Positions 45,121-53,556 of a stretch of 64,000 nt of DNA are shown in pieces (positions within the stretch are counted from its first letter, which is position 1; every line of letters begins with the position of its first letter). Made by a program: the position numbers and the translations under genes. Origin of the DNA: Psychrobacter sp. BI730 (GTDB lineage: Bacteria; Pseudomonadota; Gammaproteobacteria; Pseudomonadales; Moraxellaceae); the NCBI RefSeq assembly GCF_013414195.1, contig NZ_JAATTV010000014.1, positions 1 to 64,000 of the forward strand, written 5' to 3'. The notes below the pieces were generated by a model. That model was not told the origin of the DNA. It searched no databases and saw only the letters and a program-made list of their open reading frames with translations.

Positions 45121-45136
45121 AGAAACAACCGTTTCT
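45121..45136. promoter_or_regulatory. Inverted repeat AGAAAC-AACC-GTTTCT
   Basis: A perfect six-base dyad with a four-base spacer lies 33 bp upstream of the LysR gene and about 125 bp upstream of nemA. TACAAT flanks it on one side and ATACAATT follows. It is a likely site for the LysR regulator or a redox regulator of nemA. Confidence 0.5.
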
Positions 45137-45169
45137 TGTTTAAGATACAATTATTAATGGTATGAAATT

Positions 45170-46054
45170 ATGAATGGTATGAATCGGCTCGATATCAAGC
45201 AACTTAGAGTATTGCAGGCGCTACTTGATCTAAAAAACTTGTCGCAAGTCGCACGCAAAATGGGGCTGACCCAACAAGCCATCAGTGAGCAGTTACGCAA
45301 GTTACGTGAGGTGTTTGATGATCGTTTGTTTATCCGTCAAGGTAATAGTATGGTGGCAACGCCAAAAGCACTGTCGATGCGGCAACCGATTGACGATATA
45401 TTAAAACAGTTAGAAATGTTGTTAGAGCCCGAGGTGTTTACGCCGCAAACCTATAAGGGTGTGTTTACGATTAGCGCAACTGACTATGCAACGCAGGCAT
45501 TATTACCACAACTGTTTAATATAACGCGACGCAACGCACCAGATTTGAAGTTAATCGTACGTGATTTTGCCTCAGACAATATCAATCAGCTGATTGCAGC
45601 AGGCGAGCTTGATTTGTTGATTACCTTCCCTGAATTTATCCCTGATAACTTATCATATGTGACTTTATTTGAAGAGCAACATTTATGCGTGACGGGTTGT
45701 GAAAATACCTTTGCCACAGAGCCATTGACGCTGTCGCAAGTGGCTGCACACGCGCAGCTAGTCGTGTCACCCTCGCGTGCTAATTTACGCGGCTCTCATG
45801 ATCAATGGTTTGCAGAAAAAGGTCTAAAACGAAATATTGTGATGTCGGTTCCTAGCTTTTCGGCTGTACCAGATATTTTGCACACGACTGACATGATTGC
45901 GTTTTATCCTTCGCGATTATTGCCGAGCAATAAGGTCAAAGAACTTGAGGTGGAAGCATTGCCGCCTACTTTTAAGGTCATCGCAGCATGGCATCCACGT
46001 ACTGCTGACAGTGGCATACATCGTTGGTTAATCGAGCAATTACGAAATCTATAA
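45170..46054 (+). CDS. LysR-family regulator divergent from nemA
   Basis: A 294-residue LysR protein of the NodD/LeuO-like branch. The HTH reads IKQLRVLQALLDLKNLSQVARKMGLTQQAISEQLRKLREVFDDRLFIRQG (residues about 8-57). The effector domain has FTISATDYATQALLPQLF. It is divergent from the old yellow enzyme gene and probably controls it in response to electrophiles. Two ATGs 12 bases apart are possible starts. Confidence 0.87.
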   Translation: MNGMNRLDIKQLRVLQALLDLKNLSQVARKMGLTQQAISEQLRKLREVFDDRLFIRQGNSMVATPKALSMRQPIDDILKQLEMLLEPEVFTPQTYKGVFTISATDYATQALLPQLFNITRRNAPDLKLIVRDFASDNINQLIAAGELDLLITFPEFIPDNLSYVTLFEEQHLCVTGCENTFATEPLTLSQVAAHAQLVVSPSRANLRGSHDQWFAEKGLKRNIVMSVPSFSAVPDILHTTDMIAFYPSRLLPSNKVKELEVEALPPTFKVIAAWHPRTADSGIHRWLIEQLRNL

Positions 46055-46192
46055 TAATTGACTTAGCTATAGCCAACTTTGAAACGACATCGAAAGTCTT
46101 TAAATTTGAACTTGACGGAAATAATGTAATGGCAAAGTATGAATAATAAGCGACGTTATCTCTTATTTTGATAGGTTGTTAATAACTGCTCT

Positions 46193-46283
46193 GTACTCGA
46201 TTCAGTTTAAAAAAGAGACAAGGCAACGGAGTGCAGATGTAATGTACTACTTCAAGCGAGGTTAACGCTGTCACTCTTTTATA
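46193..46283. repeat. TATAGTC-family dispersed repeat, copy 3
   Basis: It runs in the opposite orientation to the copy at 33021-33112, sharing ACAAGGCAACGGAGT, CTTCAAGCGAGGTTAACGCTG and the outer GATTCAGTTTAAAA. It lies between the LysR gene and its terminator. The rest of 46055-46390 shows no gene. Confidence 0.72.
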
Positions 46284-46304
46284 GAGGATTGACTACATTA
46301 ACCT

Positions 46305-46345
46305 AAAACATCCTTTGATTCTCAGATTCAAAGGATGTTTTATTT
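46305..46345. terminator. Bidirectional terminator between LysR gene and ygiD
   Basis: Fourteen-bp arms AAAACATCCTTTGA and TCAAAGGATGTTTT are followed by TATTTTTG on the plus strand and preceded by an A-rich tract. It serves the two convergent genes. Confidence 0.8.
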
Positions 46346-46390
46346 TTGACAATTAAGCTGAAACACCATGATCTATGCTTTTCAAACTAC

Positions 46391-47218
46391 TTACCCAAAC
46401 TGAAAGGCAGACAACTGCGTTTTTAGCACTTGCTGGGAGTAAATCTTTTGCCCTTTGTCACGTCCTGCTGCACCCACCGCTATCATAAGCGGTAACAAAT
46501 GCTCCTCTGCCCCTAACGGATGTGAGTCAAGCGCGTGAGGAGCATTTTTCCAATTGGCCAAGGCCGTGAGTCGTTTATCCGAATCTGCTGATTCTACAGT
46601 ATTCGTTAGCCATTCATCAAAATGCTCTGATGGTTCAGTAAAACTGGTATCGCCATAACCGCGCATATTATGAAAGCTCATGCCGCTACCGACGATTAGT
46701 ACACCCTCTGTACGCAGTAATGCCAACGCTTGACCAGCAGCCAAATGCGCTTGTGGGTCTAAATCATGACGCAGGGATAGTTGGACCACTGGAATATCCG
46801 CCTCAGGGAACATTAGCTTGAGCGGTATAAATACCCCGTGATCAAACCCACGCTCCGCATCTTGTTTATTGCTTACCCCTGCCTCTGTCAGTAGACTACT
46901 GACTTGCTCCGCCAATGCTGGTGCGCCTGAGGCTGGATAAGTCAAACTGTAAGTATGTTCAGGAAAGCCATAATAATCATAAATGAGATCAGGTTGCTTA
47001 CTAGCGGTGATACTAAATTCAGCTGTCTGCCAATGCGCACTAATGATTAAGATAGCCTTTGGTCGCTCAGGCAAACGAGCAGAAATGCTCTTTAAAAACG
47101 TTGCCATCTCATACCACGTATCCGCTGGTTGCCAATCCATAAAAAAGCATGGCCCCGCACCATGCGGTATAAACAGTACAGGCTGGCTAACTGACTCATT
47201 AGATAAAAGTGTTGTCAT
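46391..47218 (-). CDS. ygiD: 4,5-DOPA dioxygenase extradiol-like (YgiD family)
   Basis: A 275-residue LigB-superfamily ring-opening dioxygenase. Probable metal-binding and catalytic histidines are in FIPHGAGPCFF (about residue 18), IISAHWQTAEF and GFDHGVFIPLKLMFP. SFHNMRGYGD and the closing SQQVLKTQLSAFQFG are typical of the bacterial DODA group. It cleaves catechol-type substrates. It lies 88 bp upstream of nothing on its own strand except an independent transcript; DoxX is immediately behind its start. Confidence 0.87.
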   Translation of the reverse strand: MTTLLSNESVSQPVLFIPHGAGPCFFMDWQPADTWYEMATFLKSISARLPERPKAILIISAHWQTAEFSITASKQPDLIYDYYGFPEHTYSLTYPASGAPALAEQVSSLLTEAGVSNKQDAERGFDHGVFIPLKLMFPEADIPVVQLSLRHDLDPQAHLAAGQALALLRTEGVLIVGSGMSFHNMRGYGDTSFTEPSEHFDEWLTNTVESADSDKRLTALANWKNAPHALDSHPLGAEEHLLPLMIAVGAAGRDKGQKIYSQQVLKTQLSAFQFG

Positions 47219-47306
47219 GGCTTTCCCCTTGTTATTTGTCTTAAATGGCTCTTATTAAATAGCTTTATTCACTAAAATTGAATAAAACCATTTACAATGA
47301 TGAAGC

Positions 47307-47753
47307 CTAGCCTAATTTTTCTAATAATACCTTATCCATACTGAAGGAACCGCCACCTTGAATAGCTAGGGCAAGCGAAGCTACCATCAATGTTAGCGCG
47401 TATTCATAACCACCATTATCAGCAAATAGCCCATTGCTGATATGGACAGAAAAAATAGCCACCAACATGGTAAAGGCTGCGGCTAAAGCAGCTGGTCTGG
47501 TTAGCAAACCTAACACCAGAGCCAGACCACCGAAGAACTCAGCACCACCTGCCAATATCGCCATTAAGTAGCCAGGTTCCATACCCATACTGTTCAACCA
47601 TTGAGCCGTACCTGCTAGCCCATTACCACCGAACCAACCAAATAGTTTTTGGGCGCCATGGGCTGCTAAAATTAAGCCAACTGGTACACGTAGAACTAAG
47701 GCCGCTGCTCCAGCTTTTGATGTCAAAATAGTATCTAATAGTGATGATTTCAT
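47307..47753 (-). CDS. DoxX family membrane protein
   Basis: A 148-residue protein with four hydrophobic segments and the DoxX pattern VGLILAAHGAQKLFGWFGGNGLAGTAQWLNSMGM and AEFFGGLALVLGLLTRPAAL. DoxX-family membrane proteins associate with thiosulfate or quinone redox enzymes and oxidative stress. The gene precedes ygiD on the same strand with an 88-bp gap and is often found with DODA-type genes. A LysR gene is divergent and is the likely regulator of the pair. Confidence 0.88.
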   Translation of the reverse strand: MKSSLLDTILTSKAGAAALVLRVPVGLILAAHGAQKLFGWFGGNGLAGTAQWLNSMGMEPGYLMAILAGGAEFFGGLALVLGLLTRPAALAAAFTMLVAIFSVHISNGLFADNGGYEYALTLMVASLALAIQGGGSFSMDKVLLEKLG

Positions 47754-47914
47754 TGATGCTTACTCCATAAGGTATGATTAGAATAAATAGTGTCGAAAAT
47801 GATATAGGCACACTTTACTATCAACGCTACAAAAGAGTAAGCTCAGTTATATTGAATAATTATCAACATACTGTTTATAATTGATTTGATATTGAGAGAA
47901 ATATAGGAATAAAT

Positions 47915-48823
47915 ATGGATAGAATCGATGCCATGCGCGCTTTCGTCGCGGTAGTGACAGAAGGTAGCTTTAGCAAAGCGGCTATTACGATGCAGCTCTC
48001 GCCGCAGCTAGTAAGCAAATATGTAGCAAAGCTAGAGGAGGAACTACATACTCGTCTGCTCAACCGCACTACGCGCAAAGTCAGCCTGACTGAAGCTGGC
48101 AGTCAATACTTTACGCATGCGCAGCAGATTTTATTGAGTATTGATGAGATGGCATCGCAGTTAGGCGGCTTACAGCAGCATCCCAAAGGCGTCCTGCGCA
48201 TCAGTGCGCCCGTGTCCTTTGCCTTAAAGCATATGGCAAAACTCATCACTGATTTTCAGGATCGCTATCCGTCAGTTACCGTTGATCTGCAGTTGAGTGA
48301 TCGAAAAGTAGATATCGTTGAAGAAGGGTTTGATATTGCCCTGCGTATCGGACAGCTCCAAAGCTCATCGCTTATCGCCAAGCAGATTGCTCCGATTCGC
48401 GTGGTGTTATGCGCCTCGCCCGAGTACCTCAAAGCTCATGGCACACCTAAGCAGCTTGAGGATTTAGAGTCGCATCGCTATTTGCATTATAGCTATATGA
48501 ATGTAGAAACTAAGGGTCAAATCTACAAATACCTAAAGACCAAACAATTCAAAGAACATAGCGTTTTTCATAGTAATAATGGCGACGTACTCGTTGAAGC
48601 AGCTATTGCAGGCGGAGGATTGATATTACAGCCGACTTTTATTGCTAGTGAAGCGTTGAGCTCTGGCAAGTTGGTCGTAGTGTTGCCAGAATATGAACCT
48701 AGCCCTTTAGGCTTATATGCCGTCTACGCCCATAGAAAACTACTACCTCACAAAGTCAGATGCTTTATCGACTTTATGACCAACTACTATGGCACGCCGC
48801 CGTATTGGGATGAGAATATATAG
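47915..48823 (+). CDS. LysR-family regulator divergent from the doxX-ygiD pair
   Basis: A 302-residue LysR protein of the CrgA/DhcR-like branch: DRIDAMRAFVAVVTEGSFSKAAITMQLSPQLVSKYVAKLEEELHTRLLNRTTRKVSLTEAG (residues about 2-62), then the effector domain with DLQLSDRKVDIVEEGFDIALRIG. It is divergent from doxX across 161 bp. The downstream hairpin at 48845 serves the opposite gene as well. Confidence 0.88.
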   Translation: MDRIDAMRAFVAVVTEGSFSKAAITMQLSPQLVSKYVAKLEEELHTRLLNRTTRKVSLTEAGSQYFTHAQQILLSIDEMASQLGGLQQHPKGVLRISAPVSFALKHMAKLITDFQDRYPSVTVDLQLSDRKVDIVEEGFDIALRIGQLQSSSLIAKQIAPIRVVLCASPEYLKAHGTPKQLEDLESHRYLHYSYMNVETKGQIYKYLKTKQFKEHSVFHSNNGDVLVEAAIAGGGLILQPTFIASEALSSGKLVVVLPEYEPSPLGLYAVYAHRKLLPHKVRCFIDFMTNYYGTPPYWDENI

Positions 48824-48844
48824 CTTTAAACATAGAGACATAAA

Positions 48845-48875
48845 AAAGCCACGACACATTATGTATCGTGGCTTT
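48845..48875. terminator. Terminator between LysR gene and NADAR-type gene
   Basis: Ten-bp arms AAAGCCACGA and TCGTGGCTTT have an A tract before and the T side after, read on the minus strand as a hairpin followed by TTTTTTA. It ends the minus-strand gene and probably the convergent LysR gene. Confidence 0.75.
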
Positions 48876-48912
48876 CGGTTCAAGCAAACTTAAGCAAGCA
48901 CTGATTTAATAA

Positions 48913-49626
48913 TCAGATCCAACCTTCTTCTAATAGGTGCTCAGTATTGCTGATTTTAAAATCATTGCATAAGTCATAGAATGCCATTGGGTCTTCAACA
49001 TTATCGAGTAATTCTCTTTTATGCAGTGCCACAAACAGCGCCAACGCATACGCTGCACTATGGATAGATTTTTTAGGATTAAAGGTAATATCAGTAAACC
49101 CTTGATATTGAATTACTTCTTCATGCAGCTGAGGGTTTTGCTTGAGCGCATTCACGTACAGCCAATCATAAAATGTCGTTAACGGCTCTACGCCCCACTC
49201 CATACCAAAGTAATTATAGCCAATGAGTTCGCCCGAGGTCATCAATCGCTCATCTTTTCTGGCTTGTCTTGGCGCTACTGTTAGCAAATCTGTATAAGGA
49301 CCACCATCTTCAAAAACCATACTGGCTTGAAAAGCATTTTCGACACTATATGGACTGCTATCATGCTCATCAGTAATTTTTAAACTAAACGGACTTAGCG
49401 GAAAACTCAGTTTATTACCAGATTTACTAGACAGCTCTAACACATGCTTAAACCCATACTTTTTACGAATGACTTGCTGTAAGTCATTGATGGATTTTTT
49501 CTTTTGTCTGGTCGCAAATCCCACATGCCGCTCAAACATAACCATATCCGTTTTTACCAAATTGTCACTGTTGACTTTGGGCATGAATACGGGTCTTTGT
49601 TCTATCGTATTTGGTACTTCTTCCAT
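48913..49626 (-). CDS. NADAR-type protein related to DarT1-associated antitoxins (DUF6977-like)
   Basis: A protein of about 237 residues. It contains YSVENAFQASMVFEDGGPYTDLLTVAPRQARKDERL, ELIGYNYFGMEWGVEPLTTFYDWLYVNALKQNP and FTDITFNPKKSIHSAAYALALFVAL. This pattern is remembered from DarT1-linked NADAR antitoxins, which remove ADP-ribose from guanine in DNA. No DarT1 toxin gene is adjacent on either side, so it would be an orphan. The ATG at 49626 with AAGG upstream is preferred over one 63 bases earlier. Family assignment is from memory of motifs only. Confidence 0.6.
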   Translation of the reverse strand: MEEVPNTIEQRPVFMPKVNSDNLVKTDMVMFERHVGFATRQKKKSINDLQQVIRKKYGFKHVLELSSKSGNKLSFPLSPFSLKITDEHDSSPYSVENAFQASMVFEDGGPYTDLLTVAPRQARKDERLMTSGELIGYNYFGMEWGVEPLTTFYDWLYVNALKQNPQLHEEVIQYQGFTDITFNPKKSIHSAAYALALFVALHKRELLDNVEDPMAFYDLCNDFKISNTEHLLEEGWI

Positions 49627-49960
49627 AGTGATGTGCCTTAATATCAATGGTCTTGTATAAATGTTTTGTGTTAACGGTGCTGATATCATCTGCTGTTGAC
49701 GGCGTACTCTGTCATTGCTAGCCGTGTTTGTTATTGGTGTTTTATTCGCTAGTAGCCAAATACAGTGAATTGATCGAGAGTTATCGAACCCTATCAGCGC
49801 TCGCTGGGCAGTTTATCTTATTCTTAGTCATTTATCCTGCCCTATTTTAGAATTAATACCGCCACACCTTCAACAATAAACCATAATTGAGCTATTTTGA
49901 ACTTAACGATAAGTATAAGACGCTACTATAAATGCGCTTGAAAGTATTATAGAAATACGC

Positions 49961-49991
49961 TTGACCTTACCATGATGTCAACCTATATGCT
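49961..49991 (+). promoter_or_regulatory. CueR-type promoter of the copper ATPase gene
   Basis: TTGACC (49961-49966) and TATGCT (49986-49991) are separated by 19 bases, the long spacer typical of MerR-family promoters. The spacer begins TTACC and holds GTCAACC, giving a TTGAC/GTCAA dyad across it. E. coli copA has the same TTGACCTT-CC start. The CueR gene lies in the same operon. The other part of 49627-50035 shows no gene. Confidence 0.7.
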
Positions 49992-50035
49992 GTCACTATA
50001 GATTAAAAACAGAATTAAAAACGACAGAGGTTGTT

Positions 50036-52513
50036 ATGAAAACAAAAAATACTAAAGCCCCTACTTATCATGAAGTGCTGAGCATTGAAGGCATGAGTTG
50101 CGGGTCTTGTGTTGGGCGTATCGAAAAACAATTAAAAAACATTGAACACGTTGAAAACGCCGAGGTAAACCTTGCCACTGAACAGGCGACTGTTTATTCA
50201 TCTCAGCCTGTAGATGTTGCCCAGTTAAACAAAGCGGTAGAGCGCGCAGGCTATAAGGTGACTGAAACCAAGCCTATCGAGCTATCCATAGAAGGCATGA
50301 GTTGTGCCTCGTGTGTTGGACGAGTAGAAAAATCCTTGGCCAAAGTCGCTGGCGTGCAACAAGCCACGGTAAACCTTGCGACTGAACGCGCTTGGATTAA
50401 AGGCGATGCGCAAATACAAACGAGTGACTTAATTGATGCCGTTAAAAAAGCGGGCTACGAGGCCAAACTGGTAGAACAAGACCAAAGTGATCGACAAGAT
50501 AAAAAAGCCTCAGAGCAAAATCAGCTTAAACGAGATTTAGGACTTTCTGCGCTGTTGTCACTGCCCGTATTCATTCTCGCAATGGGATCGCATATGATTC
50601 CTGCCTTTCATATGTGGGTAGTGAATAACCTCGGCACTCAGCAAAGTTGGCTGATACAGTTTGTTTTGACCACATTGGTACTACTCTTTCCAGGCCGACG
50701 CTTTTATCAAAAAGGCGTGCCAGCCTTATTACGTTTTGCGCCAGATATGAATTCGCTAGTGGCGATTGGTACTATCGCAGCGTATGGCTTTTCTCTCATA
50801 GCGACCTTTATCCCGCAAGCGTTACCTGAAGGTACAGTGCATGTCTATTACGAAGCCGCTGCTATGATTGTTAGCTTGATATTATTAGGTCGTTATTTTG
50901 AAGCAAAGGCTAAAGGACGTACTTCTGGGGCCATTCAGCATTTAGTGGGCATGCAGGCAAAAACCGCCCGTGTACAGCAAGATGGCAAAGTCAGTGAAGT
51001 CCCTGTAGAAGACGTCACTGCACAAATGATCGTTGAGATTCGCCCAGGCGAGCGTGTGCCTATCGATGGTGAGGTGGTTGACGGTCACAGTTATATTGAT
51101 GAATCTATGATTACTGGTGAACCTGTCCCTGTGAAAAAACAAGCAGGCGATCAAGTGGTCGGCGGTACTATCAATCAAAACGGTACCGTGAATATTCGAG
51201 CAACGGCCATTGGTGAAGATTCTGTATTAGCGCAAATCATTCGTATGGTAGAACAAGCCCAAGGCTCTAAATTACCGATTCAAGCATTGGTGGATAAAGT
51301 CACCATGTGGTTTGTACCAGCGGTGATGTTTTTATCAGCATTAACCTTTATAGTTTGGTTGATTTTTGGCCCTGACCCTGCTTTAACCTTTGGTTTAATC
51401 AATGCGGTTGCCGTGCTCATTGTAGCCTGCCCTTGTGCAATGGGATTGGCCACTCCCACCTCTATTATGGTCGGTACGGGTCGTGGTGCAGAATTGGGTG
51501 TGCTATTCCGTAAAGGCGAAGCGCTACAAATGCTTCAGGATGTGAGCGTGGTTGCCGTTGATAAAACAGGCACATTGACTGAAGGCAAACCTACCTTAAC
51601 AGATTTCCAAGTCCAACAAGGGTTTGAGAAAGAACAAGTCTTACGTGTGGTGGCATCGGTTGAAGCAAAGTCTGAGCATCCCATTGCCTTAGCCATTGTA
51701 CAAGCAGCAGAACAACAGAGTATTCAACTGCTGCCTATCACTGATTTTGAGGCGATGACAGGTTTGGGTATTCAAGCAAACGTGGCAGGCCAAGTGATCC
51801 ACATTGGCGCAGATCGTTATATGCAACAATTAGGGCTTGATGTTGCGCCTTTTGAACAAGATGCGCTACGTTTGGGGCAAGAAGGTAAAACCCCACTCTA
51901 TGTATCGATTGACCAGCAGTTGGCCGCTATCATTGCCGTTGCAGATCCTATCAAAGAGACGACTCATGCCGCCATCGCCGCACTACATCAGTTGGGCTTA
52001 AAAGTAGCCATGATTACAGGCGATAATCGCCATACCGCCCAAGCGATTGCCGCAAAATTAAATATCGATCAGGTAGTGGCAGAAGTATTACCCGAAGGCA
52101 AAGTGGATGCAGTACGCCAGTTGCAAGAACAATATGGCCGAGTGGCATTTGTTGGCGATGGTATCAATGATGCCCCTGCATTGGCTCAATCCGATGTTGG
52201 ATTGGCCATAGGTACAGGCACAGATGTGGCGATTGAGGCGGCTGAAGTGGTGCTAATGTCAGGTAGTCTGCAAGGCGTGCCTACCGCGATTGCCTTGAGT
52301 AAAGCCACCATCAGTAATATCAGACAAAATCTGGCTTGGGCATTTATTTACAATGTTGCTTTGATTCCGATTGCCGCAGGTGTCTTGTATCCCGCCTTTG
52401 GTATCCTGCTCTCACCCATTTTTGCGGCAGGCGCAATGGCACTGTCTTCTGTTTTCGTATTGGGTAATGCGTTACGCCTAAAGTATTTCAAAGCAACTGT
52501 CATTACAGAGTGA
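50036..52513 (+). CDS. copA: Copper-exporting P1B-type ATPase
   Basis: An 825-residue inner-membrane Cu(I) exporter. Two N-terminal heavy-metal domains carry GMSCGSC (Cys22, Cys25) and GMSCASC (about residues 87-93). Eight membrane helices follow. The membrane copper site CPC is near residue 465, the phosphorylated Asp in DKTGTLT is near 508, and the hinge GDGINDAPAL is near 707. HP of SEHPIALAI marks the nucleotide domain. It pumps Cu(I) to the periplasm, where the CopA multicopper oxidase cluster acts. CueR is 76 bp downstream. Confidence 0.96.
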   Translation: MKTKNTKAPTYHEVLSIEGMSCGSCVGRIEKQLKNIEHVENAEVNLATEQATVYSSQPVDVAQLNKAVERAGYKVTETKPIELSIEGMSCASCVGRVEKSLAKVAGVQQATVNLATERAWIKGDAQIQTSDLIDAVKKAGYEAKLVEQDQSDRQDKKASEQNQLKRDLGLSALLSLPVFILAMGSHMIPAFHMWVVNNLGTQQSWLIQFVLTTLVLLFPGRRFYQKGVPALLRFAPDMNSLVAIGTIAAYGFSLIATFIPQALPEGTVHVYYEAAAMIVSLILLGRYFEAKAKGRTSGAIQHLVGMQAKTARVQQDGKVSEVPVEDVTAQMIVEIRPGERVPIDGEVVDGHSYIDESMITGEPVPVKKQAGDQVVGGTINQNGTVNIRATAIGEDSVLAQIIRMVEQAQGSKLPIQALVDKVTMWFVPAVMFLSALTFIVWLIFGPDPALTFGLINAVAVLIVACPCAMGLATPTSIMVGTGRGAELGVLFRKGEALQMLQDVSVVAVDKTGTLTEGKPTLTDFQVQQGFEKEQVLRVVASVEAKSEHPIALAIVQAAEQQSIQLLPITDFEAMTGLGIQANVAGQVIHIGADRYMQQLGLDVAPFEQDALRLGQEGKTPLYVSIDQQLAAIIAVADPIKETTHAAIAALHQLGLKVAMITGDNRHTAQAIAAKLNIDQVVAEVLPEGKVDAVRQLQEQYGRVAFVGDGINDAPALAQSDVGLAIGTGTDVAIEAAEVVLMSGSLQGVPTAIALSKATISNIRQNLAWAFIYNVALIPIAAGVLYPAFGILLSPIFAAGAMALSSVFVLGNALRLKYFKATVITE

Positions 52514-52589
52514 ATATAGAATCGTAAAGGATATCCATATAGGGTTTAAACATTAATGCTTAAGCCCTTTCTAGGTTAGGAGGAAAAAT

Positions 52590-52982
52590 ATGAATATTGG
52601 TCAAGCATCAAAGCAATCAGGTATCTCTACCAAAATGATTCGTTACTATGAGCAGATTGGCTTGCTAGAAACAGTAAATCGCTCAAATTCAGGTTATCGC
52701 TTGTATTCTAAAGACGATATAGACGACTTATGCTTTTTAAGACATTCTCGTGACTTAGGATTCTCATCTAAGCAAATGAAAGAGTTACTGTATTTGCGCA
52801 AAAATGCTAATCGTCAGAGTGCAGATGTTAAGCAACTGACACAAGAGCATATCGAAACGTTAAACCAAAAAATCGCCCAATTGCAGGAGATGGTCAATTC
52901 GCTACAGAATTCTTTTGATCATTGTGCAGGCGATGATAATGCAGACTGCGCTATTCTGGATGATCTTGGGCAGAGTAAATAG
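52590..52982 (+). CDS. cueR: CueR, MerR-family copper-responsive activator
   Basis: A 130-residue MerR protein. The DNA-binding domain reads MNIGQASKQSGISTKMIRYYEQIGLL, with SGYRLYSKDDIDDLCFLRHSRDLGFS. A long dimerisation helix follows. The metal loop CAGDDNADCAIL has the two cysteines eight apart that bind Cu(I), as in E. coli CueR. GGAGG lies upstream of the ATG. It should activate the ATPase gene through the 19-bp-spacer promoter at 49961. Confidence 0.93.
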   Translation: MNIGQASKQSGISTKMIRYYEQIGLLETVNRSNSGYRLYSKDDIDDLCFLRHSRDLGFSSKQMKELLYLRKNANRQSADVKQLTQEHIETLNQKIAQLQEMVNSLQNSFDHCAGDDNADCAILDDLGQSK

Positions 52983-53040
52983 CTTATATTAGATGCACGA
53001 AATACATGATGAGTCTAATACAAATACTCAGCACATAAAA

Positions 53041-53074
53041 AACCCTTTAAGCGACAGATGATGCTTAAAGGGTT
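53041..53074. terminator. Bidirectional terminator between cueR and the 5-oxoproline operon
   Basis: Perfect 12-bp arms AACCCTTTAAGC and GCTTAAAGGGTT have an A run on the left and TTTATATTTT on the right. It ends cueR and the long minus-strand operon. Confidence 0.82.
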
Positions 53075-53110
53075 TATATTTTGATTTAACCAAAACTACG
53101 TTAACTGTCT

Positions 53111-53533
53111 TTAACTACGGGCTAACTCAAAAATAGGCTGTCCGTATTCAACGTTCTGGCCACTTTCAACCGAAACTGCCGTGACCACACCTTCTTTATT
53201 ACTAATCACTGGCTGCAAACGGGTCAACTCATCAATGAAGCAAATGGTCTGACCTTTTTGAATATGGTCGCCTTCTTTGACCAAGTTGTCTGTTGCATCG
53301 TCTTCACTTAAGTATACCTGCCCTACATAGGTGGCACCTACTTGCAAGACATCACTACCCTGCTGTTCAGGCTCATGAGTAGTCGTGGCCTCTATAGGGT
53401 TAGCGCTCACATTATTCTGCGTACCTAGATTATTAACCACTTTAATAGACTGCCCATTGTCGGCAATCGTGACTTCGTGCAGCTGACTGCTTTCAACCAG
53501 TTTGACCACACGTGTTATTTGCTCTATATCCAT
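53111..53533 (-). CDS. Biotin-carboxyl-carrier-like protein lacking the biotinylation lysine
   Basis: A 140-residue protein shaped like AccB: an N-terminal helix (IEQITRVVKLVESSQLHEVTIAD), a linker, and a biotinyl-lipoyl fold (TYVGQVYLSEDDATDNLVKEGDHIQKGQTICFI ... VEYGQPIFELA). Where carriers have EAMKM, this one reads DELTR, so the lysine that takes biotin is a threonine. It therefore cannot be biotinylated in the usual way. It is the last gene of the pxp operon. Similar truncated 'acetyl-CoA carboxylase' genes occur in such operons; its function is unknown. Confidence 0.8.
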   Translation of the reverse strand: MDIEQITRVVKLVESSQLHEVTIADNGQSIKVVNNLGTQNNVSANPIEATTTHEPEQQGSDVLQVGATYVGQVYLSEDDATDNLVKEGDHIQKGQTICFIDELTRLQPVISNKEGVVTAVSVESGQNVEYGQPIFELARS

Positions 53534-53556
53534 AATACATTCCTTATCTTAATTTT

